Below are positions 1 through 10,010 of a DNA stretch of 33,847 nt, piece by piece; the stretch's first letter is position 1; each line of letters opens with the position of its first letter. The notes beneath the pieces were generated by a model. That model made no database searches, was not told the origin of the DNA, and saw nothing but the letters and a program-made list of their open reading frames with translations. The stretch is from contig CALGEE010000150.1 in NCBI GenBank assembly GCA_937881525.1, positions 1 through 33,847 on the forward strand. The letters are read 5' to 3'. A program made the translations under genes and the position numbers. Origin of the DNA: an uncultured Sphingomonadales bacterium (GTDB lineage Bacteria; Pseudomonadota; Alphaproteobacteria; Sphingomonadales; Sphingomonadaceae).

Positions 1-487
1 CTGCCATTTTGACAAAGGGCAATCCAGTTGCGCGGATTTTCAGCAAGGCAACATCCGAAGATGGGTCGCGGCCAACGATTTCGGCCTGATATTCTTTGCC
101 ATCGAACAAAGTGACCGTGACGCGGTCAACGGCATCGCCAGCTGGGCCGCCGGCAACGACATGATTATTCGTGACGATGTAGCCGTCGGCCGAGATCAGA
201 AAGCCCGATCCGCCACTGGCCTGTTCTTGCGTCACTGGCCGGCGTTCACCGGTCAGCGGGTTGAGGCTGGTGGCGACCTGCACCTTTTGACGCGTGGCGA
301 TGTTCACAACGGCTGGCTGCAACTGCCCGGCGAGGTCTGCGAAGGTTGCCGGTGCCCCGCCGGGTGCCAGATTGGCTTGTTCTGAAACGGCAAGGCCAGT
401 CTGTGCGGTGACAGGGTTGCCATTGACCAGAGCGACTGTGCCGCCAGCCATCAGGAGCGCGGTGGTAACTGCATAAGCGTAACGCAC
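1..487 (-). CDS. DegP/HtrA-family serine protease, N-terminal part (3' end lies outside the window)
   Basis: Minus-strand reading from a GTG at 487 gives a signal-peptide-like start, then ...ASGGSGFLISADGYIVTNNHVVAGG...VTLFDGKEYQAEIVGRDPSSDVALLKI, the classic HtrA His/Asp region. It follows hflKC, a common arrangement. Confidence 0.9.
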   Translation of the reverse strand, partial: MRYAYAVTTALLMAGGTVALVNGNPVTAQTGLAVSEQANLAPGGAPATFADLAGQLQPAVVNIATRQKVQVATSLNPLTGERRPVTQEQASGGSGFLISADGYIVTNNHVVAGGPAGDAVDRVTVTLFDGKEYQAEIVGRDPSSDVALLKIRATGLPFVKMA

Positions 488-591
488 GGATATAATTCCT
501 TTCGTCTATTCAATGGACAATTGGCCCGAAAATCAGCCCTTTGATGGCGTGGCAAAGCTTAACGCCAATTGAATGGATGTCTTAATGTCTA

Positions 592-1437
592 CTAAGGTCC
601 GTTGCGGAATTTCTCCAGATACGCGTTTTGCGGAGACAAGATGACGTTGCTTGAACCTTCGCCATTTTGGAACGTCTGACGATAGCTCTGCATTGCGCGA
701 TAGAAATCATAAAATCCTGGGTCCTTGCCATAGCTTATCGCGTAGATGCGGGCGGCCTCTGACTCGGCGTCAGCGCGGATGATCTGCGCTTCCTTTTGGC
801 CTTCGGCGTCGATGGCGATGGCCTCTTGGTTTCTCGCACTGCGCATGCGGTTATAAGCTGATTGTAAGGTTGCTTCCGGCAAGTCGGCTCGCTTGATGCG
901 TACGTCAATGACTTGGGCCCCATATTTGCGCGCTTCGCGGTTTAACGCGGTCTGGATATTCTCCATCACTTTGCCGCGTTCGGCACTTAGCAAGGCTCCA
1001 AAGGTCCGTTTGCCAAGCTCATTGCGCAGCGATGAACCCAAAATGGTCCGCAATTGGTCACGCAGGCGATCTTCGGTGCGGATTGTGCGGTACATCACGG
1101 CAGGCTGGGTAACGCGGAACCGAGCGAATGCGTCAACCTGCAACCGCAACTGGTCGGTGGAGAGCACTTCCTGCTGCTCCATCTGAACGCTCAAGACCCG
1201 TTTGTCGACCATCTGGATCTGTTCAACAAAGGGCATGCGGAAGGTGAGCCCGGCACGTGTTTCGCCAAATTTTTCGCCGGGCCTATAGGAGTTTACGATC
1301 CGCTTGACCTTGCCATAGCTACTAATAATAGCCTGTTGTGTTTCAGGAACGATATTAACCGACATGCTCATTAAGATGAGCGTGCCGATTGCGCCAACCG
1401 CGAGATAAATTGGGTTTCGCAGGAATGTGCTAATCAT
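592..1437 (-). CDS. hflC: Protease modulator HflC (SPFH/band 7 family)
   Basis: 281 aa; N-terminal TM then VPETQQAIISSYGKVKR..., SPFH architecture; start overlaps the hflK stop. Confidence 0.93.
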   Translation of the reverse strand: MISTFLRNPIYLAVGAIGTLILMSMSVNIVPETQQAIISSYGKVKRIVNSYRPGEKFGETRAGLTFRMPFVEQIQMVDKRVLSVQMEQQEVLSTDQLRLQVDAFARFRVTQPAVMYRTIRTEDRLRDQLRTILGSSLRNELGKRTFGALLSAERGKVMENIQTALNREARKYGAQVIDVRIKRADLPEATLQSAYNRMRSARNQEAIAIDAEGQKEAQIIRADAESEAARIYAISYGKDPGFYDFYRAMQSYRQTFQNGEGSSNVILSPQNAYLEKFRNGP

Positions 1438-2552
1438 TGCTTGTTCCCTGTCACAACTACGGGCTCCGTTTTTTGAGCCGCCTTTTTCTGGAATTCGGGA
1501 ATGGGCAGGTAAGGCATTACGCCGCCAGATTCGATAATTGTTTTGTCAACCTTACCCAGCACCTGTTCCATGGTTTCATAATATAGACGGCGCTTAGTCA
1601 CCTCAGGCGCCTGTTTATATTGCACATAGATTTTGTCGAACTCCGCAGTTTCACCCAGCGCAAGTTCCGTTACCCGGCTGGCATACGCGCGGGCATCGTT
1701 GAGATAACTTTCGCGGCGTTGCTGCGCAGCGTTCACTTCACGGAACGCGTCGGTTACTTCGGCTGGAGGATCCGACTGGCGTATGGAGATGCTCTGGATC
1801 AAAACGCCGGCCCGATATTCGTCGAGCACTTGCTGCATCCCGCGGCGCACTTCAAGCTCAATTGCACCCCGGCCAGGGCCAATGGCTTGTATCAGCTCAA
1901 AATTTGCCACCGCCGCACGCATGATGCTTTCGGCCACTTCCTTCACGGTGTCCGGCGGGTTGTCGAGTTGGAATAGATACAGTTCCGGTTCTTTAATCGA
2001 CCAACGGACATCATAAGCAATGTCGATGATACTTTGGTCCTTGGTCAGGATCAAATTCTCGCTGCCTGCCTTTGGCGAACCTATGGATATCGTCTGAATC
2101 TGTCGGGTATCAATTTTTGTGATGTTTTCGATCGGTGCGGGTAGGGTAAATTGGATGCCCGGCTGAACTGTGCGCGCATATTTGCCCAGTTGCATGACAA
2201 CACCCTCTTGCTCCGGACCAATTCGGTGGATGCTTGCCCAGACCAGCCACAGCGCAAGAAAGACGCCGATGATGAGGGGAAACCAGCTTTTGCCGTTGGG
2301 ACGTTTGGGTAAGCCGCCAAAGCCAGCGCCTGTTCCGCGCAGCATTTCTTCGAGCGAAGGACCGCGTGCGCGCGTGCGCGCCGCCGGGCCGGGTGTCGGA
2401 TCCCATGGATTGACGGGATCTTGTTTTGATTCACCGCCGCGTCCGCTTGGATCGCTAGCCGTTCCATTATCCGTAGGATCTGATGAATCCCACGGTCCTT
2501 TGCCATTTGTTGCCAAAATTACCGTTCCCTGATCGTCAATTTTTTTGCTCAT
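1434..2552 (-). CDS. hflK: FtsH protease activity modulator HflK
   Basis: 372 aa; Gly/Pro-rich N-terminus (NPWD), one TM, IGPEQEGVVMQLGKYARTVQPGIQFTLPAPIE. Confidence 0.94.
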   Translation of the reverse strand: MSKKIDDQGTVILATNGKGPWDSSDPTDNGTASDPSGRGGESKQDPVNPWDPTPGPAARTRARGPSLEEMLRGTGAGFGGLPKRPNGKSWFPLIIGVFLALWLVWASIHRIGPEQEGVVMQLGKYARTVQPGIQFTLPAPIENITKIDTRQIQTISIGSPKAGSENLILTKDQSIIDIAYDVRWSIKEPELYLFQLDNPPDTVKEVAESIMRAAVANFELIQAIGPGRGAIELEVRRGMQQVLDEYRAGVLIQSISIRQSDPPAEVTDAFREVNAAQQRRESYLNDARAYASRVTELALGETAEFDKIYVQYKQAPEVTKRRLYYETMEQVLGKVDKTIIESGGVMPYLPIPEFQKKAAQKTEPVVVTGNKQ

Positions 2553-2624
2553 AACAATATATATGGGAATGGTTTTTCAGAAAAACAGTGTCAATCCCGC
2601 AATTCTGTATCTATTCGGCAAGAC

Positions 2625-3599
2625 ATGACAGATTTCAACACTTTTTCTGATGCCATAATTGCCGCTGTAGGAAGTCGCGCAGGCGGCTTGAAGGTCGTTG
2701 ATAACGCCGTTTCGATCATGGTTGACGTATCGGGCCTAAACGAAGATCAACGCGTCGAAATAGAGGCCGATGTCCGGGCAGCCGCCGAGCAGGCCGGCGC
2801 GCAATCCGTTCGCATCATGTTAACCGCTGAACGTTTTGTGCCGCGCCTTATCGCGGTAGCCAGCGGCAAGGGCGGCGTAGGCAAGTCAACACTGTCGACC
2901 AACCTTGCCATTGCCATGGCGCGCGCCGGTCGATCGGTTGGCTTGGTAGACGCAGATATCTACGGCCCGTCGCAGCCAAGGTTGATGGGCGTCGAGGGCG
3001 TTAAACCGGAGGCCGAAGGCAAGACCATGATACCTGTTATGGGTGCAGGTGGCGTGCCATTCCTATCGATGGGGCAATTGGTCAACCCAGGGCAGGCAAT
3101 TGCGTGGCGCGGGCCGATGGCGGGCAATGCGCTATCGCAGCTGGTTGATGCCAAATGGGGAAATGTCCGCGATATTGTGGTTGATATGCCGCCGGGTACA
3201 GGCGACATTCAATTGTCGATGGTTCAAAAGCACAAGCCCATGGGCGCAGTCATCATTTCTACGCCGCAGGACCTGGCGCTCATGGATGCCATGCGAGCCA
3301 TCAGCTTTTTTGACACGGCTAAGGTGCCTATCATTGGCTTGGTCGAAAATATGGCGGGATATTTGTGCCCGCATTGCGGTGAAATGAGTGACCCGTTCGG
3401 TTCGGGCGGCGCAGAGGCGGCTGCGAAAGAGCTCGGCATCCCCTTTTTGGGACGCATCCCGCTCGACATCAATATACGAATAGAGAGCGACGCCGGAACA
3501 CCGCCAGCGTTGGGTGAAGGACCAATCAGCGATGCCTATTCCGCGATCGCGCAGCGTGTCGCAACGTGGATTGATTCGCCGAAAGATACCGTTGCATGA
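2625..3599 (+). CDS. mrp: Mrp/ApbC-family iron-sulfur carrier ATPase
   Basis: Deviant Walker A VASGKGGVGKSTLSTNLA, DADIYGPSQPRLMG, DMPPGTGDIQLS, and the C-terminal CPHC pair. Confidence 0.94.
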   Translation: MTDFNTFSDAIIAAVGSRAGGLKVVDNAVSIMVDVSGLNEDQRVEIEADVRAAAEQAGAQSVRIMLTAERFVPRLIAVASGKGGVGKSTLSTNLAIAMARAGRSVGLVDADIYGPSQPRLMGVEGVKPEAEGKTMIPVMGAGGVPFLSMGQLVNPGQAIAWRGPMAGNALSQLVDAKWGNVRDIVVDMPPGTGDIQLSMVQKHKPMGAVIISTPQDLALMDAMRAISFFDTAKVPIIGLVENMAGYLCPHCGEMSDPFGSGGAEAAAKELGIPFLGRIPLDINIRIESDAGTPPALGEGPISDAYSAIAQRVATWIDSPKDTVA

Positions 3600-5872
3600 A
3601 GGAAGCGCCTGCGCTTAAAGAAGGTTTAAGCCGCCGAAAGCTGATGGTTGGCGGGGGTGTGGGTGTTGGACTATTGGTGGCATGGGGACTTTGGCCGCGC
3701 CGTTATGCGCCAAATTTACGCGCAGCAGATGGTGAGCATCTGTTCGGCCCGTGGCTTAAAATCGCAGAAGACGGCAAGGTTGTTGTCGCCATTCCGCAAA
3801 GCGAGTCCGGGCAAGGCGTGTATACGGCGCTGGCGCAGATTGTAGCAGGTGAATTGGGTGCCGATTGGCGTTCAGTTGCAGTGCAACCTGTTCCGCCAAG
3901 CCCGATTTTTGCCAATACTTTGCTAGCGCGCGAATGGTCGCCGGCATTCTTGCCCGAAAATGTCGGCGTCGATGGCGATAGCGGCGTCCTTTCCAGCAGC
4001 ATTAATGAATTGGCCCGCCGCGACATGTTTGTCGTAACCGGCGGATCGTCATCCATCCGGCAGTTCGAAATGCCATGCCGCGAAGCTGGCGCTGCTGCGC
4101 GGGCTTTATTGTGTCAGGCAGCCGCCGCGCGCTGGGATATTGCGTGGGAACAGTGCCGGACCGATCGGGGCTTTGTAATAGCGGGAAAGCGGCGTTTGTC
4201 CTTTGCCGAGTTGGTGGTTGCGGCATCGGCGCTTGACGTGCCGTCGCTGATCCCGCTGAACCCATCGGCACGAAACCATCTTTCCGGACGGGACGCGCCG
4301 CGCCTTGATTTGTCGGCCAAGGTTGATGGCAGTGCAAGTTTCGCAGCGGATATCCGCTTGCCAGATATGCTGTTTGCTTCGGTCCGGGCGGGGCCAGCGG
4401 GGAACACCAGCCTGATATCAGCGGATACGAAGGCCGGAATGAAGACACGCGGCGTGACTCAGGTCGTCAAAACCGACAATTGGGTCGCGGCGGTGGCAAG
4501 CAATTGGTGGGCGGCTAATCATGCACTTGATACCATGAAGCCGGTGTTCAGAACGAAGGGCCGAATGGCGGACAGCGCGCAGATTGCGGAGTCCCTTTCC
4601 AACGCAATTGCCAAGGGGCCTGGCTTTCGCGCCGTTAAAACGGGTGACGTAGATGCGGCAATTGCGCCCGAGACCGCGCCGCGCATTTTCAAGGCAGACT
4701 ACTCGGTTGGCGCAGCTGTTCACGCCCCTATTGAGACGCGGACGGCGACAGCAAATTTCCACGATGGGCGCTTGCAATTGTGGCTCGCAACGCAGGCGCC
4801 GCAAGGGGCAAAGCGCGCAGCAGCAGATGCCATCGGCATAGATGTTGATGATGTCGTGCTATATCCGGTCATGGCCGGAGGCAGTTTCGATCGCAATTTC
4901 GACAATGTCGTCGCTGCGCAGGTTGCGGTTATTGCCAAAGAAGTCGGCCGACCCGTGCAATTAACGTGGTCTCGCACAGAAGATTTCATGCGCGATCATG
5001 TTCGCAGCCCAGCACTTGGCAGACTTTCAGCAGCCATGAACGCGGATGGCGCGATTACTGGCCTTGCAATAAGGGTGGCGGCGGCATCGACCATGCGTGA
5101 GCTTGCCAACCGGATCGATGGCCAAACACCGGATAAAGCTCGAAAGTCGGCATCGGGCGCATTTGATGTTATGGCGGTTGAAGGGGCGCAGGTCCCTTAC
5201 GCCATCCCAAATATCGCCATTGATCATTTCCCTGTCGCAATGCCAATGTCGACGGGCCCATGGCGCGGTCTGGCAAACAGCTATAATTGCTTTTTCGTCG
5301 AAGGGTTTATCGATGAACTTGCACACAAAGCAGGCGTTGAGCCACTGTCATTCCGTATGCAGATGCTGGTTGGACAGACCCGTCTGGCGCGTTGCCTGAC
5401 GGGTGTTGCAAAGATGGCTGGCTGGGATGGCGGCGGGTCGGGGAGCGGGCGTGGTATTGCATGCCACAGCATGCGCGGTAGCCATATTGCCATCATTGTG
5501 ACCGCGCGCACCGGCTCGACCGGCGTACGCGTTGAGCGCATTCATGCCATGGCTGATTGCGGCCGGTTAATTAACCCCGATCTGGCACGCCAGCAGATTG
5601 AAGGCGGCATCGTCTTTGGATTGGCGCAGGCATTGGGGGCGGTTACGGACTTTGAAAGTGGCATGCCAACGGCGCGCCGATTGCGCGACATTGATTTACC
5701 CAAATTGGTCGACGTACCAGACATCACGGTCGAATTTGTCCGCAACGACGCGGCGCCGGGCGGGGTGACTGAACTTGGTGTACCTGCCGTGGCCCCAGCC
5801 ATTGCCAACGCCCTTTTTTCTGCATCCGGTATAAGGCTGCGCGAATTACCTCTATTGTCCAAAGGACTATGA
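3596..5872 (+). CDS. Molybdopterin-binding aldehyde/xanthine dehydrogenase-type large subunit (isoquinoline 1-oxidoreductase beta-like), probable Tat substrate
   Basis: 758 aa; twin-Arg SRRKLMVGGGVG near the N-terminus; GGSFDRNFDNVVAAQVAVIAKEVGRPVQLTWSRTEDF and TGPWRGLANSYNCFFVEGFIDELAHKAG motifs. Confidence 0.85.
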   Translation: MKEAPALKEGLSRRKLMVGGGVGVGLLVAWGLWPRRYAPNLRAADGEHLFGPWLKIAEDGKVVVAIPQSESGQGVYTALAQIVAGELGADWRSVAVQPVPPSPIFANTLLAREWSPAFLPENVGVDGDSGVLSSSINELARRDMFVVTGGSSSIRQFEMPCREAGAAARALLCQAAAARWDIAWEQCRTDRGFVIAGKRRLSFAELVVAASALDVPSLIPLNPSARNHLSGRDAPRLDLSAKVDGSASFAADIRLPDMLFASVRAGPAGNTSLISADTKAGMKTRGVTQVVKTDNWVAAVASNWWAANHALDTMKPVFRTKGRMADSAQIAESLSNAIAKGPGFRAVKTGDVDAAIAPETAPRIFKADYSVGAAVHAPIETRTATANFHDGRLQLWLATQAPQGAKRAAADAIGIDVDDVVLYPVMAGGSFDRNFDNVVAAQVAVIAKEVGRPVQLTWSRTEDFMRDHVRSPALGRLSAAMNADGAITGLAIRVAAASTMRELANRIDGQTPDKARKSASGAFDVMAVEGAQVPYAIPNIAIDHFPVAMPMSTGPWRGLANSYNCFFVEGFIDELAHKAGVEPLSFRMQMLVGQTRLARCLTGVAKMAGWDGGGSGSGRGIACHSMRGSHIAIIVTARTGSTGVRVERIHAMADCGRLINPDLARQQIEGGIVFGLAQALGAVTDFESGMPTARRLRDIDLPKLVDVPDITVEFVRNDAAPGGVTELGVPAVAPAIANALFSASGIRLRELPLLSKGL

Positions 5873-6870
5873 TGACCTTACCTATTGATCACCCACTCGT
5901 TGCTACGCCAAAGATTGGCGTTCTTCTTGTTAATTTAGGATCGCCGGACGCGCCGACGACGTCTGCTGTGAAGCGTTACCTAAAGCAGTTTCTTTCTGAC
6001 CGCCGCGTTGTCGAAATTCCTGCGCTTATCTGGCAACCGATCTTGCGCGGCATTATCTTGAACACGCGCCCGCAGAAATCTGCCCAAGCATATGCGAAAG
6101 TGTGGACGGATAAAGGATCGCCGCTTGCGTTTTTCACGGCCGGACAGGCCGAGGCACTTCAGGAACGGATGGGCGACAGCGCCGACGTCCGTTATGCCAT
6201 GCGTTATGGTAATCCGTCGGTCGCCGATCAGCTTGCGGCGATGAAGACGGCTGGATGTAACCGCATATTGATTGCGCCCATCTATCCGCAATATTCGGGC
6301 GCGACGACTGGAACCGTGCTGGACGAGGCTTACGCCGCCCTGACAGCGATGCGCTGGCACCCTGCCATACGCACGCTTCCCGCCTATCATGACGATGCAG
6401 GCTATATTGGCGCGCTCAAAACTTCGATTGAAGCATCATTGGCGGCACTTGATTTTGAACCTGAAGCCATTGTCATCAGTTTCCACGGGATGCCCGAACG
6501 GACATTGCAGCTGGGCGATCCTTATCACTGCCACTGCCAAAAAACGGCGCGTTTGTTGTCCGAGGCCATGGACCGCGATCTCGTGATCAGTTTTCAGTCA
6601 CGTTTTGGTCGGGCCAAATGGCTTGAGCCGGCGACTGACCATACGCTGATGCGCCTAGCACGCGAAGGGACCAAGAAAGTGGCCATTTTTGCACCTGGGT
6701 TTTCCGTTGACTGCCTTGAGACGCTCGAAGAGTTGGCCATGCAGGGACATGAGCAGTTCGAGGAAGCTGGCGGAACCCATTACGCCTATTTGCCGTGCCT
6801 AAACGACAGCCCCGTGGGTATGGACATGGTCGAGACCATTGTGCGCCGCGAACTCGGTGGCTGGATTTGA
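5869..6870 (+). CDS. hemH: Ferrochelatase
   Basis: KIGVLLVNLGSPDAPT, SFHGMPERTLQLGDPYHCHCQKTARLL, FAPGFSVDCLETLEEL. Confidence 0.96.
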   Translation: MMTLPIDHPLVATPKIGVLLVNLGSPDAPTTSAVKRYLKQFLSDRRVVEIPALIWQPILRGIILNTRPQKSAQAYAKVWTDKGSPLAFFTAGQAEALQERMGDSADVRYAMRYGNPSVADQLAAMKTAGCNRILIAPIYPQYSGATTGTVLDEAYAALTAMRWHPAIRTLPAYHDDAGYIGALKTSIEASLAALDFEPEAIVISFHGMPERTLQLGDPYHCHCQKTARLLSEAMDRDLVISFQSRFGRAKWLEPATDHTLMRLAREGTKKVAIFAPGFSVDCLETLEELAMQGHEQFEEAGGTHYAYLPCLNDSPVGMDMVETIVRRELGGWI

Positions 6871-6978
6871 CGCACTGCCCAGGCGGTTGGTAAATTGTCT
6901 GTGCTAACGTTCACGGCAACTTGCGCTTGCCCTTCGCCGCATTAATTATCGCAGCAGTTGTTTGGTAAAGGAGCGTGT

Positions 6979-7701
6979 ATGACTCGAGTTGCTGTGGTTA
7001 CCGGGGGAACCAGAGGTATTGGAGAGGCGATTAGCCTCAAGCTGCAAGAAAAAGGCAGGCACGTCATCGCCAATTACGGCGGCAATGATGCCGCAGCAAA
7101 GGCGTTTTCGGAGCGTACAGGAATTGCGGTGCAAAAATGGGACGTGGGTGACCATAAAAGCTGCATTGATGCCTGTGCGGCGATTGAGGCCCAATTTGGC
7201 CAGATCGACATCATGGTGAATAACGCCGGTATCACGCGCGACGCCACCATGATGAAGATGACCTTTGAGCAATGGGACGAGGTTATCCGCGTTGACCTTA
7301 CCGGCTGCTTCAACATGGCAAAGGCGGTGTTTGCGGGCATGCGCGAACGCAAATGGGGCCGCATCGTCAACATCGGCTCCGTAAACGGCCAAGGGGGCCA
7401 AATCGGCCAAGTGAACTATGCCGCCGCCAAATCCGGCATTCACGGGTTCACAAAATCACTTGCGGCAGAAGGCGCGCGTTACGGCGTAACCGCAAACGCC
7501 ATCGCGCCAGGATATATTGGCACCGAAATGCTTTCGACGATCCCTGAAAATGTGATGGAAAAAATTATCGCGCAGATACCTGTTGGGCGTCTTGGGCAGC
7601 CCGAAGAAATTGCGCGCGGTGTTGAGTTTTTGACCAGTGACAATGCAGGGTTCATCACCGGGTCGACTTTGTCGATCAATGGTGGCCAGCACATGTATTG
7701 A
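6979..7701 (+). CDS. phaB: Acetoacetyl-CoA reductase (SDR family)
   Basis: MTRVAVVTGGTRGIGEAIS, NNAGITRDATMMKM, VNYAAAKSGIHGFTKSLA, GQHMY C-terminus. ATG at 6979 preceded by AAAGGAG; the ORF-track start at 6958 is less likely. Confidence 0.93.
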   Translation: MTRVAVVTGGTRGIGEAISLKLQEKGRHVIANYGGNDAAAKAFSERTGIAVQKWDVGDHKSCIDACAAIEAQFGQIDIMVNNAGITRDATMMKMTFEQWDEVIRVDLTGCFNMAKAVFAGMRERKWGRIVNIGSVNGQGGQIGQVNYAAAKSGIHGFTKSLAAEGARYGVTANAIAPGYIGTEMLSTIPENVMEKIIAQIPVGRLGQPEEIARGVEFLTSDNAGFITGSTLSINGGQHMY

Positions 7702-7750
7702 TGGTCATTGGGACTTGAACAACATTTACCACCCTCCCGTTAAGCGCAGC

Positions 7751-7942
7751 ATGACGGTTGCGGGGCATCAGACGTCAATTAGCCTTGAGCCATTATTCTG
7801 GAATAGGCTGCGCGCTGCGGCGGAAGCAGAGGGCTTGCCAGTAAACGCGGTTGTGGCCCAGATCGATGTTGCGCGTCTGGAATCGGAAACGCCATGCGGT
7901 CTGGCTAGCGCAATAAGATTGTGGCTTATGACGCGTACATAA
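7751..7942 (+). CDS. Small ribbon-helix-helix domain protein (RHH_4-like)
   Basis: 63 aa MTVAGHQTSISLEPLFWNRLRAAAEAEGLPVNAVVAQIDVAR...GLASAIRLWLMTRT, matching the family pattern (HxTSISLE.FW..L...A...). Confidence 0.75.
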   Translation: MTVAGHQTSISLEPLFWNRLRAAAEAEGLPVNAVVAQIDVARLESETPCGLASAIRLWLMTRT

Positions 7943-7985
7943 AACTAACCCATGTGCCCTGTGATCCAGAACATGTGATGTGAAG

Positions 7986-8654
7986 TTAAAGCCCTGCTTC
8001 TACAGCAATTCTGACGGCATCAGCGGCGTTTGAAGTCGCAAGCTTCTTAAACATAAGCATCCGGTGCATCTGAACTGTTTTTTCACTTAGCGACAGACGA
8101 TACGCAATTTGTTTCGTGCGGAATCCGTGGGCCATTTGCTGCAATATCTCGCGTTGACGTGGGGATAGGCGGTCCACAATTTGTGCAGCCTGTTGTTGCC
8201 GCACCAGGGCAATACTTTCTTCCTCGGGCAAAACCTCAATCTGCGAGCCTACGAAAAGCTGCAGATTGCCCAGATCGTCGAACAAGGGCGCGATCATCAC
8301 AGCGTTGCGAAATGGTGACCCGTCTTTCCGATAGTTGATAAGCTCGGCCAAAGCAGGACGCTGCCCATATACGGCGGAACGCAGTTTTTCGGTCTGGCCA
8401 TTTTCGGTGTCCGGCCCCCGCAAGAAACGGCAATTCCGACCAATCGCTTCGGCTTCAGCATATCCGGTCAGTGTGCAAAACGCGGCGTTGACTGCGATAA
8501 TCGGATTGTCAGATTTAGTCGGGTCGCTGACGACCGTCGCAATCGGACTAAACTTAATCGCAGCCAGAACCGGATGCCGGCTGGCTGAAACGGGGGAGGA
8601 GGGAATGTCTAACTTCACTCGGTAGAGGATACCGCCAAAATGTCCTTCTGGCAA
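7986..8654 (-). CDS. LOV (PAS) - LuxR-type HTH putative blue-light-responsive transcriptional regulator, EL222-like
   Basis: GRNCRFLRG adduct-Cys motif, NYRKDGSPFRNAV and VGSQ motifs, then LSPRQREILQQMAHGFRTKQIAYRLSLSEKTVQMHRMLMFKKL (GerE/LuxR HTH). Start codon uncertain. Confidence 0.9.
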   Translation of the reverse strand: MPEGHFGGILYRVKLDIPSSPVSASRHPVLAAIKFSPIATVVSDPTKSDNPIIAVNAAFCTLTGYAEAEAIGRNCRFLRGPDTENGQTEKLRSAVYGQRPALAELINYRKDGSPFRNAVMIAPLFDDLGNLQLFVGSQIEVLPEEESIALVRQQQAAQIVDRLSPRQREILQQMAHGFRTKQIAYRLSLSEKTVQMHRMLMFKKLATSNAADAVRIAVEAGL

Positions 8655-8693
8655 CCGTTGCTTCGTTACCAGGTCACAATGTAACCGAGTGTT

Positions 8694-9974
8694 TCATTCT
8701 GTGCCAACGCGTTCGATATCCGCGCCCACCAGCTGAAGCTTTTCTTCAAGCCGTTCGTAACCGCGATCGAGATGATAAAGGCGGCTGACATGGGTTTCGC
8801 CCTCTGCTACCAAGCCCGCAATGACTAGGCTCATCGACGCGCGAAGGTCGGTTGCCATGACTGGTGCGCCCGTGAGTTTCTTGACGCCATGGACGATAGC
8901 CGTGCGGCCCTTGGTTTCGATATGTGCGCCCATCCGGTTCAATTCGGGGACATGCATATAGCGGTTTTCAAATATGGTCTCCGTCAGCACGCTGGCGCCG
9001 TCTGCCATGCAGAGCATCGCCATGAACTGCGCCTGCATATCGGTGGCAAAACCGGGATAGGGTGCAGTTGAAATCGTGAGTGGCTTCAATTTGCCGTCCG
9101 ACTTCACGCGTATACCAGTCCCTGTATCTTCCACGGTCACGCCGGCCTGACGCAAGGCATCAAGCGTCGCGTCCATCTCGCTTGCTTTTGCACCGACGAG
9201 TTCAACATCTCCGCCCGTCATGGCAGCAGCGCAGGCGTAGCTGCCTGCTTCGATCCGGTCGCTCATGACGCGGTAGGTCGCACCATGCAAGCGGTCCTTA
9301 CCCTGAATGATGAGATCGGATGTGCCAATACCTTCAATCTGCGCACCCATGGCGACAAGCATATTGCATAGGTCCACAATTTCAGGCTCGCGCGCCGCAT
9401 TGTGTAAAACGCATGTGCCCTTTGCAAGGCTCGCAGCCATCAACGCATTTTCGGTTGCGCCCACAGATACGACGGGGAAGGTATATGTACCGCCCGGAAT
9501 GCCCTTTTTGGCGATAGCTTTGACATAGCCTGCGGCCACTTCAATCTCGACACCAAAGGCCTGTAGCGCCTTCAGGTGGAGGTCGATCGGGCGGTTGCCA
9601 ATCGCGCATCCGCCGGGCAGCGAAACTGTCGCCTCACCTGCCCGCGCCAGCATTGGTCCAAGCACCAAGATTGATGCGCGCATTTTGCGGACGAGGTCGT
9701 AAGGCGCGACGTTGCTGGTAATCCGCGTCGCTTCAAGGGTCATGACGCGGCCAAAATCTTCGGGGCGCGATCCTGCAACAGTGGTCGATATGCCGAACTG
9801 GTTCATCAGATGCTGGAAGCCGTCAATGTCGGCCAGACGCGGCAAATTGCGCAGCGTCAACGGTTCATCGGTCAGCAGCGCGCACGGGATCAGCGTCAAT
9901 GCGCTGTTCTTTGCACCGGAAATAGGAATTTTGCCTTTAAGTGCGTTGCCGCCATGTACGATTATTTTGTCCAT
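8694..9974 (-). CDS. murA: UDP-N-acetylglucosamine 1-carboxyvinyltransferase
   Basis: 426 aa [53 protein letters not shown]. Confidence 0.97.
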   Translation of the reverse strand: MDKIIVHGGNALKGKIPISGAKNSALTLIPCALLTDEPLTLRNLPRLADIDGFQHLMNQFGISTTVAGSRPEDFGRVMTLEATRITSNVAPYDLVRKMRASILVLGPMLARAGEATVSLPGGCAIGNRPIDLHLKALQAFGVEIEVAAGYVKAIAKKGIPGGTYTFPVVSVGATENALMAASLAKGTCVLHNAAREPEIVDLCNMLVAMGAQIEGIGTSDLIIQGKDRLHGATYRVMSDRIEAGSYACAAAMTGGDVELVGAKASEMDATLDALRQAGVTVEDTGTGIRVKSDGKLKPLTISTAPYPGFATDMQAQFMAMLCMADGASVLTETIFENRYMHVPELNRMGAHIETKGRTAIVHGVKKLTGAPVMATDLRASMSLVIAGLVAEGETHVSRLYHLDRGYERLEEKLQLVGADIERVGTE

Positions 9975-10010
9975 CGCAGCGTATTTAGCGGGAATTGGTC
10001 GCGGCGCAAC

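Noticed and set aside
8655-8693. GTTAC...GTAAC inverted repeat upstream of the LOV gene as an EL222-type binding site
   Set aside because: Does not fit the EL222 consensus as I recall it, and the arms are only 5 bp.
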